This document shows, piece after piece, positions 14,453 through 23,243 of a DNA stretch of 28,199 nt. Made by a program: the position numbers and the translations under genes. Source of the stretch: SM23-32 sp964434535 (GTDB taxonomy: Bacteria > Planctomycetota > Brocadiia > SM23-32); contig CAYSWA010000029.1 of NCBI GenBank assembly GCA_964434535.1, positions 1 to 28,199 on the forward strand, read 5' to 3'. Position 1 is the stretch's first letter. Every line of letters starts with the position of its first letter. The notes under the pieces are model-generated. The model ran no database searches. It saw only the letters and a program-made list of their open reading frames with translations, and had not been told where the DNA came from.

Positions 14453-15778
14453 TCACTCGGCCATGCCCGCCAGCCGCCGATAGCCCAGGTGCATGGCGAG
14501 CTGATCGGCCAGCACGATGGCCATGAATGCCTCGGCCACCGGCCAGACGCGCGCCACGATGGTGGGGTCGCGCCGGGTCACGGCGGCCAGCTCGGCGTTC
14601 TGGAGCGTGACCTTGTCGATGGTCTTCTGCGGCTTGGCGATGGTCGGGGTCGGCTTCACGGCGATGCGCGCCACGATGGGCTGGCCGGTGGTGAGCCCGC
14701 CCAGGATGCCGCCGGCGTTGTTGGAGAGGAACTCTACCTCGCCGTCGGAGGCGCGCATCTGGTCGTTGAACTGCGAGCCGGTCATGTCCTTGGCGGCGTA
14801 GCCGGCGCCGACCTCCACGGCCTTGATGGCCCCGATGCTGAGCATGCGGCCGAGCTCGCCGTCGAGCTTGGCGAAGACCGGCTCGCCCATGCCGGCCGGC
14901 ACGCCGGTGGCGACGACCTCGACCAGGCCGCCGCTTGAGTCGCCGCTGTCGCGGATCTCGACGATGCGGCGCGCCATGGCGTCGGCGGTCTCCAGGTCAG
15001 GGCAGTTCATAGTCGGGTGGACGCCGTACTGCTCGCGCACCGCCTCGGCGTCGAACTCCATCTGCTCGCTCAGCTCGGGCACGCGCTTCTCGATCTCGGC
15101 CAGGACGGCCATCTTCTCCAGCAGGCGCATCTCGGCCGTTATGCGCCCCTCGCCGTAGACGGTGCGGTAGATGGGGTCGTTCTCGCGGCGCATGCGCTTG
15201 TAGGCATCGACCTGGCTGCGGATGAGTTCCAGGTCCATCTGCGGCGCGCGAACGCCGGCGGCTTCTTTCACGTAGGCGCATATCTCGATGCCGTGCCGCT
15301 TCAGCACGCGCTTGGCCACCGCGCCGGCGCCCACGATGGTCGCCGTGTAGCGCCCGCTGAAGAAGCCGGCGCCGATCGCGTCGTCCCACTCCCCGTACTT
15401 CTGGTAGGAGGCATAGGAGGCGTGCCCCGGCCGCGGCGTGCGGTTGGTGGTGCGGTACTGCTCGATGTGCTCGAAGTGGCGGTCCAGGTTCGGGATCAGC
15501 ACCACGAAGGGCGTGCCGTTCGTGGTGCCCTTGTTCTGGAAGCCGACCATCGTGTCGGCGGCGTTGACGCCGCTGTAGATGACGGGGATGTCGGGCTCGC
15601 GGCGGGGCGAGGCGAGCTCGCCCTGGCCCGGTTTGCGCAGCAGCAGGTCGGCGTAGATCTCCTCCTCGCGGATCAGCAGCCCCGGCGGGACGCCCTGGAT
15701 GTTGATGCTCAGCCCGTCCTGGTAGGAACCGCCGGCAACCGTCACGCGGAACAACCTGCCATGGGTGCAACCCAGCAT
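14453..15778 (-). CDS. aroC: Divergent chorismate synthase family protein
   Basis: A 441-residue homologue of chorismate synthase, the FMN-dependent last step of the shikimate pathway (EPSP to chorismate). Family features: FRVT (10-13), VPPG, RKPGQ, SPRREPD, YSGV, RPGHASY with its catalytic His, LSNNAGGILGG and IAVKPTPTIAKPQKTID. It differs from standard AroC in three places: the invariant His of the GESHG motif is Tyr19 (GGSYQDG, an ungapped alignment), the GRSSARET segment reads GFFSGRYT as in a divergent Clostridia-type group, and RHDP reads RRDP. It is also longer than the usual 350-390. Start ATG at 15778 follows a strong GGGAGGG site. It lies 35 bases after the oxidoreductase gene, likely one operon. 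It may be a working variant or have a changed reaction; the symbol is given for family only. Confidence 0.8.
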   Translation of the reverse strand: MLGCTHGRLFRVTVAGGSYQDGLSINIQGVPPGLLIREEEIYADLLLRKPGQGELASPRREPDIPVIYSGVNAADTMVGFQNKGTTNGTPFVVLIPNLDRHFEHIEQYRTTNRTPRPGHASYASYQKYGEWDDAIGAGFFSGRYTATIVGAGAVAKRVLKRHGIEICAYVKEAAGVRAPQMDLELIRSQVDAYKRMRRENDPIYRTVYGEGRITAEMRLLEKMAVLAEIEKRVPELSEQMEFDAEAVREQYGVHPTMNCPDLETADAMARRIVEIRDSGDSSGGLVEVVATGVPAGMGEPVFAKLDGELGRMLSIGAIKAVEVGAGYAAKDMTGSQFNDQMRASDGEVEFLSNNAGGILGGLTTGQPIVARIAVKPTPTIAKPQKTIDKVTLQNAELAAVTRRDPTIVARVWPVAEAFMAIVLADQLAMHLGYRRLAGMAE

Positions 15779-15813
15779 GTGTTGCCCTCCCGTTCTGGGG
15801 TGATCTCGTCGGC

Positions 15814-16800
15814 TTAGAGCTCCACCGGCTCGCCGCTCTCGGCAGAGCGCCAGGCGGCCTCGGTCAGCTCGATGGTGCGCAGCCCGCAGACGCTGGGGGC
15901 CAGCAGCTCGTCGCGGCCCAGGACGGCGTCCACGAAGTTGCGGTTGGGGCTGTCGGCCCCGTAGTTCGTGCGTTCCAGGTTCAGCACCTCGGCGCGGGGG
16001 CCGGTGCAGTAGGTCAGCTTGCCCTGGCGCAGGAAGAAGGACCACTGCGAGCAGGTGATGGTGATGTCCTCCCACCAGATGGGGCAGTTGCCGACCACGG
16101 AGATGCTGCCCAGGGCGCCGCCGGCGAACTCGATGGCCAGGGCGCTGTTGATGTCGACCTCGCGGCCGAAGTTGCGGATGCTGGCCGAGACCTTCTCGGC
16201 CTTCAGCCCGGTGACCCAGAGGATGATGTCGATCAGGTGGCTGCCGGAGTCGTTGAGCTGCCCCCCGCAGGAGAGCTCGCGCTGCTGGCGCCAGGAGCCG
16301 GTGGTGCCGCGCAGCCAGTTCTGGCCCTGGAAGGCCGTCACGTACTGGACCTCGCCCGCCTCGCCGGACTCGATGCAGCCCTTGATGAAGCGGAACTCGC
16401 CCTGGGTGTGCCGCTGGTAGGCGACGGCCACCATCTTGCCGGCCTTCTTCTCCTCGGCGATCACGTCGTGCGCGTCCTCGATGGTGCAGACCATCGGCTT
16501 CTCGGTCAGCACGTGCAGGCCGGCGCGGAGCGAGTCGACGATCTGACGGTGGTGCACGTTGTGGGGCGAGGCGATCAGGACGGCGTCCAGCGCGTCCTCC
16601 TGCTCCAGCATGAGGGCATGGTCGTCGTAGGTGGGGCAGTCGGCCAGCTCGGGGAAGCGGCTCTTGAGCCGCTCGATGCGCTCGGGGTCGGGGTCGGCCA
16701 GGGCCGTCACGGCGGCCTCGGGCACCTCGCGGAAGCGGGCCATGTGCATGTGCACGATGCCGCCGGTGCCGATGATGCCGAACCTGACCTGCTCTGCCAT
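15814..16800 (-). CDS. Gfo/Idh/MocA family NAD(P)-dependent oxidoreductase
   Basis: A 328-residue cytoplasmic dehydrogenase, probably acting on a sugar, inositol or sugar-acid. The Rossmann part has FGIIGTGGIVHMHM (8-20) and ALADPDPERI; the EKP motif (100-102, Lys101 catalytic) and the DSGSHLID segment (184-191, His188) give the standard active site. The C-terminal domain (about 125-325) includes the open beta-sheet used for dimerisation. ATG at 16800 is preferred over a TTG 18 codons upstream because an AAGGCGAG site precedes it and the protein then begins where homologues do. Gfo/Idh genes are abundant in Planctomycetota and substrate cannot be read from sequence. It is followed 35 bases later by the chorismate synthase homologue. 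A weak promoter (TTGCAT at 16870-16865, TATACC at 16849-16844 on the minus strand, 14-base gap) may lie upstream. Confidence 0.9.
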   Translation of the reverse strand: MAEQVRFGIIGTGGIVHMHMARFREVPEAAVTALADPDPERIERLKSRFPELADCPTYDDHALMLEQEDALDAVLIASPHNVHHRQIVDSLRAGLHVLTEKPMVCTIEDAHDVIAEEKKAGKMVAVAYQRHTQGEFRFIKGCIESGEAGEVQYVTAFQGQNWLRGTTGSWRQQRELSCGGQLNDSGSHLIDIILWVTGLKAEKVSASIRNFGREVDINSALAIEFAGGALGSISVVGNCPIWWEDITITCSQWSFFLRQGKLTYCTGPRAEVLNLERTNYGADSPNRNFVDAVLGRDELLAPSVCGLRTIELTEAAWRSAESGEPVEL

Positions 16801-16885
16801 GGGTACAGCTCGCCTTCGTGCCTGCTTCGGGGGAGCGTTAGAGGGTATAGGCAAGCGTGCCAGGATGCAAATGCCCCGGCGCGTC

Positions 16886-17977
16886 TCAGGTGTGGACGGA
16901 CTCGAAGAGCCAGAGCCCGAGGGCGCCGGTGATGATCGCCGGCAGCCAGCCGGCCAGCACCGGGGGCATGGAGCCGGTGTTGCCCATGCTGTTGAAAAGG
17001 AAGGTCAGGCCGTAAAGGCCCGTGGCCAGCAGCATGCTGATGATGGCGCTGAGGAACCGGCTGTTGACGGATCGCTCGAAGCCGACCAGGCAGGGGAGGC
17101 CGACGAGCAGGAGGATCAGGGGGCTGAAGAAAGAGGCGAGCCGCGCATGGAAGGCCACCGCGAAGAACGGCACCCCGGGGTTGCGCTGCATCTGCGCCCG
17201 CAGCTCGCGTAGCGTGTGCAGCATCATGCCCTCCTCGCGCCCCTCCTCGGCGGCCTGGGCCAGCGCCAGCGGGGTCAGGTTCGTCGCCACCTCCAGGCTC
17301 GGGGCCAGCTCGGGTTTGCTGTTGGGGATGCCGGCCTCGTCGAAGTGCCGCACCTCCACCTGCTGTAGCTCGAGGGTGCCGTCGGGGGCGAGCCGCGCCG
17401 CGTCGCCCCGCACCATCCGGCTCAGCTTGCCGCTGGGGCGAAGCTCGAAGACCGTGACCGATTTCATCGTCCCGTCGGCGAAGCTGTACTCGCCGATGAA
17501 GACCTTGCGGTCGCGGCCCGGGTCGCGCACGAGCAGCGCGCTCTCCACGTCGTTCTCCAGCACGCGGTCCAGCACGTCGCGCCGCCGCGCGATCTGGGAG
17601 CCGGCGGTCTCGCGGGTCACGAACACGACGACGCTGACGACCAGCGCCCAGAAAAACACCGGCGCCATCACCCGGTAAAGGCTGGCCCCCGAGGCCTTCA
17701 GCGCCAGCAGCTCCCCCGCCGCGGCCATCCGCACCATCACGATCCCTGCGGCGAGCAGCAGCACCCCGGGCGCGATGTCGAGCAGGAACATCGGCAGCAC
17801 GTGAGCGTAGTAGGTCAGGAAGGTGGCCAGTTGCTCCCTGACCCGGCCCTGCTCGACCTCTTCCAGGCGCTTCAGCAGGTCGAAGCTGGCGTAGAGCGCC
17901 CCGATCAGGCAGAGCATCCCCACGAAACGCACCAGCACGGCCGAGCTGACGTAGCGGTCTATCTTCGTGCTGAGCAT
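16886..17977 (-). CDS. LptF/LptG family lipopolysaccharide-export permease
   Basis: A 363-residue inner-membrane permease of the LptF/LptG (YjgP/YjgQ) family; with LptB ATPase these extract LPS and pass it to LptC. Three hydrophobic segments at about 14-32, 56-82 and 100-125 are followed by a periplasmic beta-jellyroll domain (about 130-265, e.g. SVTVFELRPSGKLSRMVRGDAARL) and three more helices (about 277-298, 308-328, 338-357). LLALKASGASLYRVMAP is the typical coupling-helix segment. The LptF versus LptG choice cannot be made with confidence; the partner is not in this window. It implies an LPS-like outer membrane. It begins at ATG 17977 with a weak ribosome-binding site, has its own promoter, and is divergent from rnpB. 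Confidence 0.9.
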   Translation of the reverse strand: MLSTKIDRYVSSAVLVRFVGMLCLIGALYASFDLLKRLEEVEQGRVREQLATFLTYYAHVLPMFLLDIAPGVLLLAAGIVMVRMAAAGELLALKASGASLYRVMAPVFFWALVVSVVVFVTRETAGSQIARRRDVLDRVLENDVESALLVRDPGRDRKVFIGEYSFADGTMKSVTVFELRPSGKLSRMVRGDAARLAPDGTLELQQVEVRHFDEAGIPNSKPELAPSLEVATNLTPLALAQAAEEGREEGMMLHTLRELRAQMQRNPGVPFFAVAFHARLASFFSPLILLLVGLPCLVGFERSVNSRFLSAIISMLLATGLYGLTFLFNSMGNTGSMPPVLAGWLPAIITGALGLWLFESVHT

Positions 17978-18030
17978 GGCCTGCCCGGTGATGGGCTCAC
18001 AGGGAGAGGGGCGGCCTCTCCGCCAGGCAG

Positions 18031-18059
18031 ATTGTAGTGACCGCCGCCCCCTGGCTCAA
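18031..18059 (-). promoter_or_regulatory. Promoter of the lptF/lptG-like gene
   Basis: Minus strand: TTGAGC at 18059-18054, 17-base spacer, TACAAT at 18036-18031. Leader of about 47 bases to the ATG at 17977. Confidence 0.65.
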
Positions 18060-18114
18060 CCGCCGGCAGCGGGCGCTCGCCCGGCTGCGTAGCCTACCGG
18101 GGGGGCCGGCGATC

Positions 18115-18123
18115 TGGTATAAT
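18115..18123 (+). promoter_or_regulatory. Extended -10 promoter of rnpB
   Basis: TGGTATAAT at 18115-18123 is an extended -10 with a perfect TATAAT. The first base of the RNase P RNA (18130) lies 7 bases downstream, as expected. No good -35 is visible. Confidence 0.75.
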
Positions 18124-18129
18124 GTGTGT

Positions 18130-18546
18130 GGAGCCCTCGGGGGCGCAAGGCAGCCGCTCCGCCCCCCCCCCTTGCGGGAGAAGCGGCGGAAGAGGAAAGT
18201 CCGAGCTCCACAGGGCAGGGCGGTGGATAACGTCCACCGGGAGCGATCCCAGGGAAAGTGCCACAGAAAAGACACCGCCCGTCCCTCGGGACGGGTAAGG
18301 GTGAAATGGTGGGGCCCGCGAGCAAGCGGGCTTAATGTAAGGGCCCACCGCCCCGGCGGCGACGCCGGGGGCACGGCAAACCCCGCCCGGAGCAAGGCCA
18401 AATAGGGGAGCACGAGGTGGCCCGCCTCGTTATGACTCCCGGGTTGGCCGCTTGAGGGCGCCGGCGACGGCGCTCCCAGAAGAATGGCTGCCGTCCCGCC
18501 TCGCGCGGGATCACAGGACTCGGCTTACCGCGCCGCCGAAGGCTCC
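18130..18546 (+). ncRNA. rnpB: RNase P RNA, bacterial class A
   Basis: Catalytic RNA that trims tRNA 5' leaders. The universally conserved core is easy to read: GAGGAAAGTCCGAGCTCCAC (about 18191-18211), CCACAGAAAAGACACCGCC, GGGTAAGGGTGAAA and, near the 3' end, AGAATGGCTGCC and ACAGGACTCGGCTTACCG. Ends are placed by stem P1: GGAGCC (18130-18135) pairs with GGCTCC (18541-18546), extended by TCGG/CCGA. The length of about 417 bases fits the class A (ancestral) form. The P3 arm holds a run of ten C residues (18162-18171). A radical SAM gene starts 27 bases after the 3' end without an intervening terminator. Confidence 0.95.
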
Positions 18547-18573
18547 AACCCGTTCCCTACGCGCGGGGCGCCG

Positions 18574-19461
18574 ATGGAGTCGGTCTACTGGGTCTTCACC
18601 TACCGCTGCAACGACCGCTGCGCCCACTGCTACAACGAGAGCGGCCCCGAAGGCCCCACGATGCCCCTGGAGGAGTGCCTGCGCGTCGTCGCCCACCTGC
18701 CCGAGCAGATGGTCCGCCTGACGCTCTCCGGGGGCGAGCCGCTCGTCGAGCCCGCCAAGCTGCTCGCCATCTGCGACGCCGTGCGGGAGCGCTACGGGCC
18801 CGACCAGCCGATCATGCTCCAGACCAACGGCGACCTGCTCAGCGCCGAGACGCTCGCCGAGCTCGACGCGCACGGCGTCTTGCGCATCGACGTGGTCAGC
18901 ATAGACCGCTGGCACCGGCGCCGGGGCCGGCACCGCGAGCAGCTCGAAAGCGTCTTTCAGCAGGCCGGCTGGCGCTCGGACGAGGGGAGTGTGGTGCCGT
19001 CGCAGCGGCGCGTCTACGCCTTCTGGGGTGCGACGGAGGAGCTGTGGCTCAAGGGCAACTGGCCGCGCGGCCGAGCTCTGGAGAGCGGGGCGGCCCGCCT
19101 CGATGCCGGGCACAACTTCTGCGCGCTCTGGTCGGGGGCGGTGGGCTTCCTCGACGACGGCAGCCCGGCCCAGGAGGTCGCCATCCAGCTCTATCAGGTC
19201 TTCCCCTGCTGTCCGGCCACGTGGTATTGCCTCGGCGACGCGCGCAAGGAGCCGATAGGGGAGATGCTGCGGCGCGCGCGCGAGGAGCCGGCCTTCCGAG
19301 CGCTGAACCGGGGCGAGCCGGCCGGGCTCCGGGCGGCGGGGCTGAAGCCGGGTCACGGAGCGCGGCGTCTGCGCGAGCTCGGCTCGGTCTGCCTGTGGTG
19401 CGACGAGTTCTTCCGCGAGCACTACCGAGGCCCCCACGGGGAACGCCGCCACTTCCGGTGA
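18574..19461 (+). CDS. Radical SAM protein with cysteine-rich C-terminus, unassigned
   Basis: A 295-residue radical SAM enzyme. The 4Fe-4S motif is CX3CX2C (C12, C16, C19, CNDRCAHC), with LSGGEPL (51-57) for SAM binding and QTNGDLL (83-89). The second half contains six further cysteines: C183, C212-C213, C219, C273, C276. These could hold an auxiliary cluster as in SPASM/twitch enzymes, though the spacing does not match a standard SPASM motif I know. The substrate is unknown; such proteins modify peptides or small molecules, and no precursor peptide gene was recognised nearby. Start ATG 18574 is chosen because any earlier start would run through the rnpB sequence; the ribosome-binding site is weak (GGGG). 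It is probably transcribed by read-through from the rnpB promoter. A MITE-like element follows about 50 bases after the stop. Confidence 0.85.
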   Translation: MESVYWVFTYRCNDRCAHCYNESGPEGPTMPLEECLRVVAHLPEQMVRLTLSGGEPLVEPAKLLAICDAVRERYGPDQPIMLQTNGDLLSAETLAELDAHGVLRIDVVSIDRWHRRRGRHREQLESVFQQAGWRSDEGSVVPSQRRVYAFWGATEELWLKGNWPRGRALESGAARLDAGHNFCALWSGAVGFLDDGSPAQEVAIQLYQVFPCCPATWYCLGDARKEPIGEMLRRAREEPAFRALNRGEPAGLRAAGLKPGHGARRLRELGSVCLWCDEFFREHYRGPHGERRHFR

Positions 19462-19512
19462 GGGCGGGCCGCCGCCTTCGCCGACTGGAAAGGCGACTGC
19501 CCTTGGCGTTAT

Positions 19513-19698
19513 CTTAGGAGCTATTGTAGAACCATGTCCGTAGCGAGGCCGAGCGAGAAGTCGGAGGGCAAGGAGGCTGGCGCAGAACGCCCGCAGGCGT
19601 GGCCAGAGGGCACGCCTGAGGACGTTGGGCGTCAACGACGCGGCCATCCGGCTTCGCAGCCGGCCGCAGTAGGTCACGGTTCTGCAATAGCTCCTTAG
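19513..19698. mobile_element. MITE-like element with 21-base terminal inverted repeats
   Basis: A 186-base non-coding element. The left end (19513-19533, CTTAGGAGCTATTGTAGAAC plus C) and the right end (19678-19698, reading in the opposite direction) match as inverted repeats at 19 of 21 positions. The core AGGAGCTATTG followed by AGAACC is shared. The interior (19534-19677) has no transposase frame, so it could only be moved in trans. No clear target-site duplication is visible at the borders. It could alternatively act as a long hairpin in the transcript downstream of the radical SAM gene. Confidence 0.65.
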
Positions 19699-19714
19699 GG
19701 CCGGCTGACGGCCC
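19698..19714 (+). terminator. Hairpin before the HIT operon
   Basis: GGGCCG (19698-19703), loop GCTGA, CGGCCC (19709-19714): a perfect 6-bp GC stem 35 bases before the HIT gene, at the right border of the MITE-like element. There is no T-run; a weak terminator or a leader structure. Confidence 0.3.
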
Positions 19715-19749
19715 GGCCGCGAGACAGCCACCCCTGTTGGAGCGAGGCC

Positions 19750-20235
19750 ATGGACCGGCTCTGGGCGCCCTGGCGCATGGATTACGTCACCCGCGACGAG
19801 CCCGACGAGGGCTGCTTCCTGTGCCGGGCCGCCGCGGCCGGCGACGACCGCGCCCACCTGGTGCTCTGGCGCGCCGCGACCTGCTTCTGCGTGCTGAACC
19901 GCTGGCCCTACAACAACGGGCACGTGCTGGTGGCGCCCTACGAGCACAAGGGCGACCTGACCGAACTGACCAACGAAGAGCTGTTCGAGCAGGCCCGGAT
20001 GCTGCGGGCCTGCCGCGAGCGGCTGGGCGAGAAGGTCGGGCCCGGCGGTTTCAACCTCGGGCTGAACCTGGGCAAGGCCGCCGGCGCCGGGCTGCCCGGC
20101 CACCTGCACTGGCACGTGGTGCCCCGCTGGGAGGGCGACACCAACTTCATGCCCGCCGTCTCCGGCACCAAGGTCATCCCCCAGAGCCTGGCGGCGCTCT
20201 GGGAGCTGCTCCGTGACGAGCAGGGGGGAGGCTGA
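19750..20235 (+). CDS. HIT-family nucleotide hydrolase/phosphorylase (Ap4A-type)
   Basis: A 161-residue histidine-triad protein of the branch related to Ap4A phosphorylases, which split dinucleoside polyphosphates or AMP derivatives. The opening MDRLWAPWRMDYV is a hallmark of this branch. CFLC (22-25) with His66 is a likely zinc site. The triad is HLHWHVV (His118, His120, His122); the middle His is the usual nucleophile. The rest matches family size. GGAG precedes the ATG. It is the first gene of a tight operon: the HD-domain dGTPase gene begins 1 base after its stop. Cytoplasmic. The natural substrate in this organism is not known. Confidence 0.93.
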   Translation: MDRLWAPWRMDYVTRDEPDEGCFLCRAAAAGDDRAHLVLWRAATCFCVLNRWPYNNGHVLVAPYEHKGDLTELTNEELFEQARMLRACRERLGEKVGPGGFNLGLNLGKAAGAGLPGHLHWHVVPRWEGDTNFMPAVSGTKVIPQSLAALWELLRDEQGGG

Positions 20236-20236
20236 G

Positions 20237-21402
20237 ATGGCCGCCGAGCCCGACGTGGTCCGCCGCGAGGAGCTGGAGCGCCGCGAGGCCGAGACGCTCG
20301 CCCCCTACGCCATGCGGAGCGCCGAGTCCCGCGGGCGCGTCCACGATGAGCCCGAGGCCGCCTACCGCACCTGCTACCAGCGCGACCGCGACCGCATCAT
20401 CCACTGCAAGGCGTTCCGCCGCCTGGAATACAAGACCCAGGTCTTCCTGAACCACGAGGGCGACCACTACCGCACCCGCCTGACCCACACGATGGAGGTG
20501 ACCCAGATCGCCCGCACCATCGCCCGCGCGCTCGGGCTGAACGAGGACCTGACCGAGGCGGTCGCCCTGGCGCACGACGTGGGTCACACCCCGTTCGGCC
20601 ACAGCGGCGAGGCGGCCCTGCGCGCGCTGATGGCCGAGCACGGCGGCTTCGAGCACAACGCGCACGGGCTGCGGGTGGTCGACGTGCTGGAGCGGCAGTA
20701 CCCCGGCTTGCCCGGCCTGAACCTGACCCACGAGGTGCGCGAGTCGATAGCCAAGCACCAGACCCGCTGGGACCGGCCCCGCGCCGAGGGCTTCGCCGAG
20801 GGACGGGCGCTGCTGGAGGCGCAGGTGGTCGACGTGGCGGACGCCATCGCCTACGACAACCATGACCTGCAGGACGGCCTCGAGGCCGGCATCCTCACCC
20901 GCGCCAGGCTCCAGGCCGTGCCGCTGTGGCGGGAGGCCGAGCAGGCCGCGCGCGCGCGCCACGGCGAACTGGACGAGGCCATGCTCTGCAAGCAGGCCAT
21001 CCGCCACTTGATCAACCGGTTCGTCACCGACGTGGTGGGGCGGAGCCGGGCCGAGATCGCCCGGCTCGCCATCGCCTCGCCCGCCGACGCCACGCGGCAG
21101 GAGGCGAACGTGGTCGGCTTCAGCGGGGACCTGCGTGAGCAGATGGCGGGGCTGGAGGAGTTCCTCTACGCCTCGCTCTACCAGGACTACCGCGTGGTGC
21201 GGGTGACGAACTCGGCGCGCCGGTTCGTGGAGCGGATGTTCGCCGCCTACGTGGAAGATCCGCGCCAGTTGCCCCCCGAATACCACGCCTGGGCCGAGGA
21301 GGCGGGGCTGGAGCGCGCCGTCTGCGACTACATCGCCGGCATGACCGACCGCTTCGCGCAGGACACCTACGTGCAGCTCTTCCACCCCTACCAGAGGCTC
21401 TG

Positions 21403-21403
<1 letters not shown>
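20237..21403 (+). CDS. dgt: dGTPase-like HD-domain triphosphohydrolase
   Basis: A 388-residue deoxynucleotide triphosphohydrolase-like protein of the HD superfamily, which would convert dNTP (classically dGTP) to deoxynucleoside and triphosphate. Motifs: RTRLTHTMEV (79-88, His84), LAHDVGHTPFGHSGE (111-125, His113-Asp114), FEHNAHGLRVV (138-148), and EAQVVDVADAIAYDNHDLQDG (194-212) where most members read ADDIAY. The length fits the short bacterial subfamily of dGTPase-like proteins. ATG 20237 follows GGGGGGAGG that sits in the end of the HIT gene. Its TGA overlaps the ATG of the following sigma54 activator by one base, so the genes are translationally coupled. Role: nucleotide-pool control or defence-type dNTP depletion; no phage genes are nearby. 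Confidence 0.92.
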
Positions 21404-23229
<1,826 letters not shown>

Positions 23230-23243
23230 AAGGGGAGGACCAA

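Noticed and set aside
18511..20115. Long minus-strand frame crossing the radical SAM gene, the MITE-like element and the HIT gene
   Set aside because: Antisense to two well-supported genes; the stretch inside the inverted-repeat element was considered as a transposase remnant but has no DDE motif.
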